A stretch of 64,000 nucleotides of DNA, from positions 7,325,001 through 7,389,000 of the forward strand of contig NZ_CP036533.1 in NCBI RefSeq assembly GCF_024585265.1. The letters run 5' to 3'. Every line of letters starts with the position of its first letter. Position 1 is the first letter of the stretch. The translations under genes were made by a program, and so were the position numbers. Below the pieces are notes generated by a model. That model saw only the letters and a list, made by a program, of their open reading frames with translations. It was not told the DNA's origin and made no database searches. This document shows positions 47,444 through 54,561 of this stretch, in pieces. This DNA comes from Bradyrhizobium sp. WBAH42. Its GTDB lineage: Bacteria; Pseudomonadota; Alphaproteobacteria; Rhizobiales; Xanthobacteraceae.

Positions 47444-47859
47444 TGTTCCTGCTGGACACCAATGTCATTTCCGAATTGAGGCGACCGGACAAGGCCGACC
47501 GGCACGTCGTTGCCTGGGCAGGCGCAATTCCGGCAGCAAACTTCTTCATCTCAGTCATTTCGATTCTCGAGATCGAACTTGGCGCACGCCTGATCGAACG
47601 CAGGGACGCAGCGCAAGGTGCCATCTTGCGCAGCTGGATCAACAGCCAGATTCTGGCTCGCTTCGAGGGTCGGATCCTGCCTATCGATACGGCTGTCGTG
47701 CAGCGTTGGGCACAACTTCACGTTCCCAACCCGCGCGCCGAACGCGACGCGCTCATTGCTGCAACCGCGCTAGTTCATGGTTTGACGGTTGTTACGCGCA
47801 ATGTAGAGGATTTCAAACCGACGGGCGTTGCGCTGCTCAACCCGTGGGACGACGCTTAG
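47443..47859 (+). CDS. vapC: PIN-domain ribonuclease toxin, VapC family
   Basis: A 138-residue PIN toxin. Acidic metal-site residues are all present: FLLDTNVISEL (Asp 5), SILEIELGAR (Glu), ERDALIAATAL (Asp) and VTRNVEDFK (Asp). VapC toxins cleave tRNA or rRNA and stop translation until bound by antitoxin. The one-base overlap with the antitoxin gene ensures coupled synthesis. Its stop is 3 bases from the stop of glpR on the other strand, so the two transcripts converge end to end. Confidence 0.93.
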   Translation: MFLLDTNVISELRRPDKADRHVVAWAGAIPAANFFISVISILEIELGARLIERRDAAQGAILRSWINSQILARFEGRILPIDTAVVQRWAQLHVPNPRAERDALIAATALVHGLTVVTRNVEDFKPTGVALLNPWDDA

Positions 47860-47862
47860 CCG

Positions 47863-48708
47863 CTATCTCAGCCGCACCACTGGCGCGGCTTCCGGTGCGG
47901 CGTCCTGGCCGTCGGTCGGCGCATCGTCGATATCCGCGCCCTTCGGCATCGCCTCGACCACCTCGATGCCCTTGCTGTGGCAGATGGTGGCGAGGCGCTC
48001 GGGCAGCTCCTGGTCGGTGACGAAGGTCTGGATCTGGGTGATGTGGGCGATGCGCACCGGCGCGCTGCGGCGAAGTTTTGTGGAATCGGCGACCAACATG
48101 ACACTGCGGGCATTGGCGATGATGGCCTGCGCCACCTGCACCTCGCGATAGTCGAAGTCGAGTAGCGCGCCCTCTTCGTCAATCGCGGACGCGCCGATGA
48201 TGGCGTAGTCGACCTTGAACTGGCCGATCAGCTGCGTCGCGGTCGAGCCGACCACGGCGCCGTCGGCGCGCCGCACCGTGCCGCCGGCGACCACCACCTC
48301 GATGCGCGGATGGCGGTAGAGCAGCATGGCGACGTTGAGGTTGTTGGTGATGACGAGCAGGTCCTCATGCGAGGTCAGCGCGCTCGCGACCTCCTCCGTC
48401 GTGGTGCCGATGTTGATGAACAGCGAGCAGCCGTTCGGGATCAGCGAGGCGGCGGCCGCCCCAATCGCCTTCTTCTCGTCGGCGGCGACGAAGCGGCGCG
48501 CCTCATAGGCGAGATTTTCGACGCCCGAGGCGATGATGGCGCCGCCATGGATACGGGTCAGCGATCTGCGCTCACAGAGATCGTTGAGATCCTTGCGGAT
48601 GGTCTGCGCCGACACCTCGAAGCGGCGCGCGAGCTCCTCGACCATGACTCGGCCGGAGGCGCGCGCGATGTTGAGGATTTCGGCTTGGCGATGGGTCAGT
48701 CCGGTCAC
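47863..48708 (-). CDS. glpR: DeoR-family glycerol regulator
   Basis: A 281-residue repressor. The DeoR winged helix lies at residues 5-60 (HRQAEILNIARASGRVMVEELARRFEVSAQTIRKDL and LTRIHGGA). The DeoRC sugar-phosphate sensor follows at about 80-240 (FINIGTTTEEVA, VVVAGGTVRRADGAVVG, YAIIGASAIDEEGALLDFD). In the rhizobial glp locus it controls glpD and the transporter in response to glycerol-3-phosphate. Here the VapBC pair separates it from glpD, so it has its own transcript. The C-terminal 35 residues are acidic and variable. Confidence 0.92.
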   Translation of the reverse strand: MTGLTHRQAEILNIARASGRVMVEELARRFEVSAQTIRKDLNDLCERRSLTRIHGGAIIASGVENLAYEARRFVAADEKKAIGAAAASLIPNGCSLFINIGTTTEEVASALTSHEDLLVITNNLNVAMLLYRHPRIEVVVAGGTVRRADGAVVGSTATQLIGQFKVDYAIIGASAIDEEGALLDFDYREVQVAQAIIANARSVMLVADSTKLRRSAPVRIAHITQIQTFVTDQELPERLATICHSKGIEVVEAMPKGADIDDAPTDGQDAAPEAAPVVRLR

Positions 48709-48814
48709 GGCAAAGGCCTCACATCAGGATGATGCATGGTGCGGCGGTTCGCGCCTGCGGTCAATGCGGATGCCGATCACGGTTAACGGATGGAGGTTCT
48801 CACGACGCCATTTC

Positions 48815-49501
48815 CTACCACGCCATGACGCTTGCAAGACGTGCGATCAGGTCCGGATCGTCGAACGCGCTGGCGGAGGCGACCGCGCCTGCTCCAATCA
48901 GGTCAGCATGGCTGAGGCTGGTGCGAATGCCGACGGTCGGAATGCCGGCGGCGGTTGCGGACTGCACGCCGGTGCGGGAGTCCTCGAATGCGATCGAGCT
49001 TTCCGGCCTCGCGCCGACGAAACGCAGCCCTTCCTGGTACGGTAGCGGATGCGGCTTGCCATGCGGCAGCTCGGCGCCGATCACGAGCGCCCTGAAACGA
49101 TGCGTGATGCCAAGGCCGGAGAGCAGCAGCTCGGCATTGAGACGCGGCGCGTTGGTCACGGCGACCATGGGAATGCCGGCGCCATCGGCGCGGTCGAGCA
49201 GCGCCATCAGGCCCGGCAGCGGTGCGATCTGCCCGGCTACCAGGGTGCGGAAGACCTCCTCCTTCTGTTCGAGGATCAAGGCGCGCCGCTCCGGCGCCTC
49301 GTGGGGCAGAAAGCGATCGCCGATCGCGACATTGGCGAAGCCCTGCAGCTCGCGGGAGAAACGTGCGTGATCGAAGACGTGTCCGTGCGGGCCGAGCACC
49401 TGGTTGAAAGCCTTCAAGTGCAACGGGTCGGTGTCGGCGAGCGTGCCGTCGATGTCGAACAACAACGCCCGGCCCGTTCCATCGTGTTTGGTCTCGATCA
49501 T
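48815..49501 (-). CDS. HAD-superfamily phosphatase
   Basis: A 228-residue HAD hydrolase: the nucleophile motif LLFDIDGTLADTD (Asp 16 and 18), motif II VAVTNAPR, Lys in ELPHGKPHPLPYQ, and motif IV AFEDSRTGVQSA. The alpha-helical cap (about 25-90) is the C1 type of beta-phosphoglucomutase and GPP-like phosphatases. The substrate is a small phosphate ester; glycerol-3-phosphate or a sugar phosphate is possible from the neighbouring glpR (106 bases downstream on the same strand), but this is only context. It is divergent from the NTF2-like gene. Confidence 0.87.
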   Translation of the reverse strand: MIETKHDGTGRALLFDIDGTLADTDPLHLKAFNQVLGPHGHVFDHARFSRELQGFANVAIGDRFLPHEAPERRALILEQKEEVFRTLVAGQIAPLPGLMALLDRADGAGIPMVAVTNAPRLNAELLLSGLGITHRFRALVIGAELPHGKPHPLPYQEGLRFVGARPESSIAFEDSRTGVQSATAAGIPTVGIRTSLSHADLIGAGAVASASAFDDPDLIARLASVMAW

Positions 49502-49655
49502 TTCCGTACTTTCCCAAATGCGCGACGCATCGATGCGGAAGGCGTATCAATACGGCCTCGATCGCGCAATGACGCATCCACATGACCAGCAGGTGACGCT
49601 CGACAAAGCCGCGCGCGACTGCAACACTGGCCACAAGATCAAAAAGGAGGAAACG

Positions 49656-50108
49656 ATGACGATCAACCGACGCGATCTGGCTCTCTCGACTCTCGCCGTC
49701 TCCGCGCTTGCGTTCGCGACGCCGGCGCTCGCCGCTTCGGCAGACGAGGAAGCCGTGGCGAAGAGGGTCGATGCCTTCCGCCTCGCCCAGATCGCGGCCG
49801 ATCCCAAGGCGCTCGGCGCGCTGTGCGCGGAGGAGCTGAGCTACAGCCATTCCAGCGGCAAGGTCGAGGACAAGGCGACATTCATCGCCAACGCGACCGA
49901 CGGCAAGTCCAAGTTTCTGTCGATCGAATACAAGGATCCCACCATCAAGGTGGTCGGCCCCGCAGCGATCGTGCGTTTCCACTGGCTGGGCGAGCAGGAG
50001 ATGGCGGCCGATGGGAAAAAAGTATCGACCAACCTTCACATCCTGATGAACTGGCAGAAGCAGGGCGACGAGTGGAAGCTGTTGTCGCGGGCGGCGACGA
50101 AGTTGTGA
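49656..50108 (+). CDS. NTF2-like (DUF4440/SnoaL) exported protein
   Basis: A 150-residue protein with a twin-arginine-like signal (MTINRRDLALSTLAVSALAF, cleaved near residue 27, ALAASA). The mature part has the NTF2-like cone-fold pattern: DEEAVAKRVDAFRLAQIAADPKAL, then YSHSSGKVEDKATFIANAT and VRFHWLGEQEM...NLHILMNWQKQGDEWKLLSRAA. AGGAGG 5 bases before the ATG at 49656 fixes the start. A ligand or enzymatic function cannot be assigned. It is followed by a large inverted repeat. Confidence 0.88.
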   Translation: MTINRRDLALSTLAVSALAFATPALAASADEEAVAKRVDAFRLAQIAADPKALGALCAEELSYSHSSGKVEDKATFIANATDGKSKFLSIEYKDPTIKVVGPAAIVRFHWLGEQEMAADGKKVSTNLHILMNWQKQGDEWKLLSRAATKL

Positions 50109-50116
50109 TGACTTAT

Positions 50117-50270
50117 TACCCTCTCCCCTTGTGGGAGAGGGTGGCTCGCCGCGCAGCGGCGAGACGGGTGAGGGGTCTCTCTCCGCGAGCCACCCTTCAC
50201 ATGTGAGCTTGCTGAAGCAACCCCTCATCCGGCGCTTTGCGCCACCTTCTCCCACAAGGGGAGAAGGGGC
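50117..50270. repeat. Long imperfect inverted repeat (family F)
   Basis: The left arm CCCTCTCCCCTTGTGGGAGA pairs with the right arm TCTCCCACAAGGGGAGAAGG, and GGGTGAGGGGT pairs with ACCCCTCATCC. It fills 50109-50334 between the NTF2-like gene and the next minus-strand gene. Such units are common between convergent genes in related genomes. Confidence 0.85.
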
Positions 50271-50334
50271 AGCGGTGCGCTCGGCAAAAAATTCCGACCA
50301 CGCCTCGCGCGTCGAAATCACCGGCGGTAGGTGC

Positions 50335-50526
50335 TTACGCCGCCTCCTTCACATCGCCGTTCACCAGCCTGCGCGCGGCGCGCTCGGCTTCGCGGGCGTT
50401 GCGGAAGAGCTGGCCTTCGAGACGGTTGAAGCGGTGCGACGAGGCGAAGAAGCAGTAGCCTCCAGAAGAACGAACGACGATACCTGCGGTCTGCGAATCG
50501 ACTTCGATGATGTAGCTGTCCGGCAT
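50335..50526 (-). CDS. Small conserved hypothetical protein
   Basis: A 63-residue protein starting MPDSYIIEVDSQTAGIVVRS and ending REAERAARRLVNGDVKEAA. The first half looks like a beta-meander (IIEVDSQTAGIVVRSSGGYCFFASSH) and the second a charged helix. No family was recognised. Its ribosome-binding site is weak, so it is called mainly on coding-like composition and on lying in a gap after the large repeat. 220 bases with no convincing gene follow it up to the thioesterase. Confidence 0.55.
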   Translation of the reverse strand: MPDSYIIEVDSQTAGIVVRSSGGYCFFASSHRFNRLEGQLFRNAREAERAARRLVNGDVKEAA

Positions 50527-50746
50527 AGTCCGTGGATTCCTCAGTGCGGGCAAACAACGGTGCTCCTGCCCAAAGGTTCCCTAGGCATTTGCGGCCGTTT
50601 CCACCCCGAATCGACACGCAATTGAGTACGCCGGGACCTCATCCGTTTTATGACTGGTTCTTGGCGAAGCCGCGACGAGGTGACTTGCTCGTGCCGCGTT
50701 TTGCGGCGCTGCAAAGCTGCAAGATGAGGCAGAGCGCCGCGCGCGA

Positions 50747-51157
50747 TTACGTCGCGATCGGCGGATCGTTTCGCTGGATCGCCTGCGGACGGCCGTGGTC
50801 GTCGATCGAGACATAGGTGAAATGACCGTCGGTGACGAGGAACGGATGCAGCTCCTTGCGCCGCAATGCCCAGGCCTCGAGATGCACGGTCAGCGAGGTG
50901 CGCCCAACGCGCACGAGATTGGCATAGACCGAGACGAGATCGCCGACATAGACCGCTTTGCGAAAATTCATCGCCTCGATCGCGACCGTCACGGTGCGCG
51001 ACCGCGCAACCTTCGAGGCGAACACGCCGCCGCCGACGTCCATCTGACTGAGCAGCCAGCCGCCGAAGATGTCGCCGTTGGCATTGGTGTCGGCCGGCAT
51101 CGCCAGCGTGCGGATGCAGAGATCGCCGCTCGGCCCGGTCGTGGCTTGCTCGTTCAT
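50747..51157 (-). CDS. Acyl-CoA thioesterase (YciA-like hotdog)
   Basis: A 136-residue hotdog-fold thioesterase that hydrolyses acyl-CoA. The YciA signature is clear: LAMPADTNANGDIFGGWLLSQMD (with the catalytic Asp in NGDIFGG), then FRKAVYVGDLVSVYANLVRVGRTSL. It lies 21 bases downstream of the fadJ-like gene on the same strand, so it is probably the last gene of the beta-oxidation operon. It may release free acids or CoA when acyl-CoA accumulates. Confidence 0.92.
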   Translation of the reverse strand: MNEQATTGPSGDLCIRTLAMPADTNANGDIFGGWLLSQMDVGGGVFASKVARSRTVTVAIEAMNFRKAVYVGDLVSVYANLVRVGRTSLTVHLEAWALRRKELHPFLVTDGHFTYVSIDDHGRPQAIQRNDPPIAT

Positions 51158-51178
51158 GCCCCTCTCACGCGAGATTGC

Positions 51179-53275
51179 TCACTTGAAATTGTCCCAGCCC
51201 GGATCGGGCGCGAAACGCGCGCCGAATCGTTCAGCCAGCGCGCGAAGAGTGGATACAATGTTTTCGACGCCACGCGTGCGCGCATAGTTCAGCGGACCGC
51301 CGCGGAACGGTGCATAACCGGTGCCGAAGATCATGGCGCCGTCGACTGCATCGGCATCGTCGACGATGCCTTCGCGAAGGGCCGCGACGCAGACGTTGGA
51401 CATCGGCAGCACCAGGCGGTCGATCATCTGGTCAGTGACGCGCGGACCGGTCTGCGGCAACGGCGTCTTCTCCGCCTTGCCGTCCTTCCAGGTGTAAAAA
51501 CCCTTGCCGGTCTTGCGGCCGAGCTCGCCCTTGGTGACCTTCTCGCGCAGCCAGGCCGGCGTCGGCGGCAGGAGATCGCCGAACTTGGTGCGCAGCATGT
51601 CGCCGACGTCGAGGCAGATATCGAGCCCGACCTGATCGGCCAGCTCGATCGGTCCCATCGGCATGCCGAACTGCTCGGCCGCAGCGTCGATCAGGCGTTG
51701 GTCCGTCTTCTCGTCCAGCATCACCATCGCTTCCAGCATGTAGGGCGTCAACGCGCGATTGACGAGGAAGCCGGGCGAGCTCTTCACGGCGAGCGGCAGG
51801 CGGTCGATGGCGCCGACGAAGGCGAGCGCCTCTTTGAACACTTGCGCATCGTTGCCGTCATGGCTGACGACCTCGACCAATTGCAGCCGCGACACCGGGT
51901 TGAAGAAATGCAGGCCGACCAGCCGCTCCGGCCGCGCCAGCGTCGTGCGCAGGTCCTGGAGCGGAATGCTCGAAGTGTTGGTCGCGAGGATCGCGCCGGA
52001 CTTCATCTGCGGCTCGAGCCCGGCATAGACCTTCTGCTTCAGCTCCAGCTTCTCCGGCACCGCCTCGATGATGAGATCGGCGTTGCGGACGCCCTCGCCG
52101 TCCATGTCGGGGATCAGGCGATCTAGCGCGTCGCGCACGTCGGTGGGCTTGCGGATGATCTTGCCGTAGAGGTCGGCCGCGCGTTTGACTGCGCCCGCGA
52201 TCGGCTCCGGCTTCATGTCGGCGAGCGAGACGCGGAAGCCCTGCCCCGCACACCAGGCCGCGATGTCGCCGCCCATGGCGCCGGCGCCGATGACGTGGAC
52301 CTGCTTCACCGTGCTAGCGGAGCCTGCCGCCTTCTTCATCTGCTCGCGCAGGAAGAAGACGCGGATCAGGTTCTGCGCGGTCGGCGTAACCATCAGCTTG
52401 GCGAACGAGGCCTGCTCGGCCTTCAGCATCGCGGACTTGCTGCCGCCGTGGGTCTCCCAGAGATCGATCAGCGCATAGGGCGCGGGATAATGCTCGCGCG
52501 ATGCAGCCTTCGCGGCCTCCGCGCGCATGCGCTTGGCCAGCAGGCCGCGCACCGGCCCGAGATTGGCGGCGCGCGTCAGCAGACCGGGCTTGGCCCGCTT
52601 CAGACGGCCGAACAGCGCATCCTTCACCGCGCCCTGGACGTGGCGCTCCTGCGTCACGGTGTCGACGAGGCCGAGCGCCTTGGCGCGGCGCGCGTCGATG
52701 GTGCGGCCGGTCAGCATCAGCGCCATCGACTGGGTCGGATTGACCAGCGCGGTGAACCGGGCGGTGCCGCCGAGACCAGGATGCAGGCCGAGCATCACCT
52801 CCGGGAAGCCGAAACGCGCCCCCTCGATGGCGATGCGCGCCTGGCAGGCCAGCGCCACCTCGAGCCCGCCGCCGAGGCAGAAGCCGTGAATGACCGCGAC
52901 CGTCGGCAGCTTTAGCGCTTCCAGATGGTCGACCACCGCGTGCGCGGCGCGGATGCGCGTCTCGACCATGTCGGGATCGGACGCGCCGCGGAATTCGTTG
53001 ACATCCGCGCCGGCAATGAAGCCCGACGGCTTTGCCGAGCGAATGACGAGACCGGCGGGGCGCTCGGTCTCGATCGCCGCGAGCACGGCGTCGAACTCCT
53101 CCATCACGTCGGACGAGAGCGTGTTGGCGTTGCCGTCAGCGCGGTCGAACAGCAGCCAGGCGACACCATCCGAATGGCGCGTCAGCTTGAAGTGCTTGTA
53201 GGGACCATCCGGTGCGGGCCGCGGCCCGATCTCCAGCACGCGGCCGCCGAGCGCGGTCATGATCTTGGAATCCAT
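51179..53275 (-). CDS. fadJ: Fatty-oxidation multienzyme: enoyl-CoA hydratase / 3-hydroxyacyl-CoA dehydrogenase
   Basis: A 698-residue bifunctional enzyme. The hydratase half (about 15-210) has the oxyanion segment IAGADVNEF and both catalytic Glu residues in GGGLEVALAC and FGFPEVMLGL. The dehydrogenase half (about 305-690) has the NAD fold VIGAGAMGGDIAAWCAGQGF and the catalytic His in VGLHFFNPVSRLQLVE. The start MDSKIMTALGG at 53275, 2 bases after the thiolase stop, is chosen; the frame stays open further upstream only as a thiolase shadow. It could be fadB- or fadJ-type; the two are not separable by eye. It makes 3-ketoacyl-CoA for the thiolase. Confidence 0.93.
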   Translation of the reverse strand: MDSKIMTALGGRVLEIGPRPAPDGPYKHFKLTRHSDGVAWLLFDRADGNANTLSSDVMEEFDAVLAAIETERPAGLVIRSAKPSGFIAGADVNEFRGASDPDMVETRIRAAHAVVDHLEALKLPTVAVIHGFCLGGGLEVALACQARIAIEGARFGFPEVMLGLHPGLGGTARFTALVNPTQSMALMLTGRTIDARRAKALGLVDTVTQERHVQGAVKDALFGRLKRAKPGLLTRAANLGPVRGLLAKRMRAEAAKAASREHYPAPYALIDLWETHGGSKSAMLKAEQASFAKLMVTPTAQNLIRVFFLREQMKKAAGSASTVKQVHVIGAGAMGGDIAAWCAGQGFRVSLADMKPEPIAGAVKRAADLYGKIIRKPTDVRDALDRLIPDMDGEGVRNADLIIEAVPEKLELKQKVYAGLEPQMKSGAILATNTSSIPLQDLRTTLARPERLVGLHFFNPVSRLQLVEVVSHDGNDAQVFKEALAFVGAIDRLPLAVKSSPGFLVNRALTPYMLEAMVMLDEKTDQRLIDAAAEQFGMPMGPIELADQVGLDICLDVGDMLRTKFGDLLPPTPAWLREKVTKGELGRKTGKGFYTWKDGKAEKTPLPQTGPRVTDQMIDRLVLPMSNVCVAALREGIVDDADAVDGAMIFGTGYAPFRGGPLNYARTRGVENIVSTLRALAERFGARFAPDPGWDNFK

Positions 53276-53277
53276 GG

Positions 53278-54561
53278 TCACACCGCCTCGATCAGCATGG
53301 CGCCACCGAGCCCGCCGCCGATGCATTCGGTGGCAATTCCGCGCCGCGTGCCGAGCCGCTTCATCGCATTGACGAGATGCAGCACGATGCGATTGCCGGA
53401 GGTGCCGACGGGATGGCCGAGCGAAATCGCGCCGCCGTCGACGTTCAGCCTCTCGCGGTCGATCTCGCCGGCGGCACCATCGAGCCGCAATATTTCGCGG
53501 CAGAACTTGTCGTCGTTCCAGGCGGCGAGACACCCGAGCACTTGCGTTGCGAAGGCCTCGTTCAGCTCCCAGGTCTCGACGTCCTTGATGGTGAGGTCGT
53601 TGCGCTGGAGCAGCGGCGTCACCGACATCACCGGGCCGAGCCCCATGATGCTGGGATCGAGCGCGGCCCAATGGCTGTCGACGATGACGGCTTTCGGCGT
53701 CAGCTTGTGCTTTGCCACGGCGGCGTCGGAGGCGAGGATCACCCAGGACGCACCGTCGGTGATCTGGGAGGAATTGCCGGCCGTGACCTGGCCCCACGGC
53801 CGCTCGAATACCGGCCGGAGCTTGGCGAGCGTCTCGGCCGTCGAGTCCGGGCGCACGCCGTCGTCGTGGTCGAAGAACTTGCCGTCGCGGGAGAACGCAG
53901 TCTCGACCTCGCCCTTCAGATAACCCGCGCTTTGCGCATGCGCGAGCCGGCGATGGCTTTCGGCGGCATAGGCATCCGACTGCGCGCGGGTGATGCCGAA
54001 GAGATGGCCGACGACCTCGGCGGTCTGACCCATGTTCAGCTCGGTGACGGGATCAGTCAGGCCGCGCTCGAGGCCGATGATCGGCTTGAGATCGCGCGGC
54101 CTCAGCTTGAACGCTGAGGCAACCTTCGCGGCAACGCCCTTGGCAGTGGCAAGACCGGCGAACCAGCGCACGCCGGAATTCGGCCAGACCAGCGGCGCGT
54201 GGCTCAAGGCCTCGGTGCCTCCAGCCAAAATCATGTCGGCATGGCCTTCGCGGATATAGCGATAGGCGGTGTCGATCGACTGCATGCCCGAGCCGCAATT
54301 GATCTGCACGGTGAAGGCGACCATGTCCTCGCCCATGCCGAGCCGGAGCGCGGCGACGCGGGCCGGGTTCATCTCGTCAGCGATCACGTTGACGCAGCCG
54401 AGGATGACCTGGTCGAAGCTATCGGGCGAGAACGGCTGGCGCGCCAGCAGCGGCCGGCCGCACTGCACGGCGAGATCGACCGGCGTGAACGGCCCGGGCC
54501 CAGAACGCGCCTTCAGGAACGGCGTCCGGCTGCCGTCGACGATGAATACCGGTCGTGCCAT
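53278..54561 (-). CDS. fadI: Acetyl-CoA acyltransferase (thiolase)
   Basis: A 427-residue thiolase that cleaves 3-ketoacyl-CoA with CoA. The acyl-accepting Cys is in QINCGSGMQSIDTAYR (about residue 92). The His is in SLGHPVGTSGNRIV (about 375) and the second Cys in ATECIGGGLGGAMLIE near the end. The N-terminus VFIVDGSRTPFLKARSG is typical. It overlaps the fadE-type stop by one base and precedes fadJ by 2 bases, so all three are one unit. Length and neighbour favour the FadI-like class. Confidence 0.93.
   Translation of the reverse strand: MARPVFIVDGSRTPFLKARSGPGPFTPVDLAVQCGRPLLARQPFSPDSFDQVILGCVNVIADEMNPARVAALRLGMGEDMVAFTVQINCGSGMQSIDTAYRYIREGHADMILAGGTEALSHAPLVWPNSGVRWFAGLATAKGVAAKVASAFKLRPRDLKPIIGLERGLTDPVTELNMGQTAEVVGHLFGITRAQSDAYAAESHRRLAHAQSAGYLKGEVETAFSRDGKFFDHDDGVRPDSTAETLAKLRPVFERPWGQVTAGNSSQITDGASWVILASDAAVAKHKLTPKAVIVDSHWAALDPSIMGLGPVMSVTPLLQRNDLTIKDVETWELNEAFATQVLGCLAAWNDDKFCREILRLDGAAGEIDRERLNVDGGAISLGHPVGTSGNRIVLHLVNAMKRLGTRRGIATECIGGGLGGAMLIEAV

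Noticed and set aside
47192..47859. VapBC as part of a defence island.
   Set aside because: No restriction, CRISPR, retron, CBASS or phage genes are nearby; all neighbours are glycerol metabolism genes.
50581..50814. A possible 77-residue minus-strand gene.
   Set aside because: It overlaps the thioesterase 3' end and is low-complexity Arg/Ser-rich; no ribosome-binding site or family pattern.
53276..53797. The open frame of the fadJ-like gene extends well into the thiolase gene.
   Set aside because: Family homology begins just after the ATG at 53275, which lies 2 bases after the thiolase stop.
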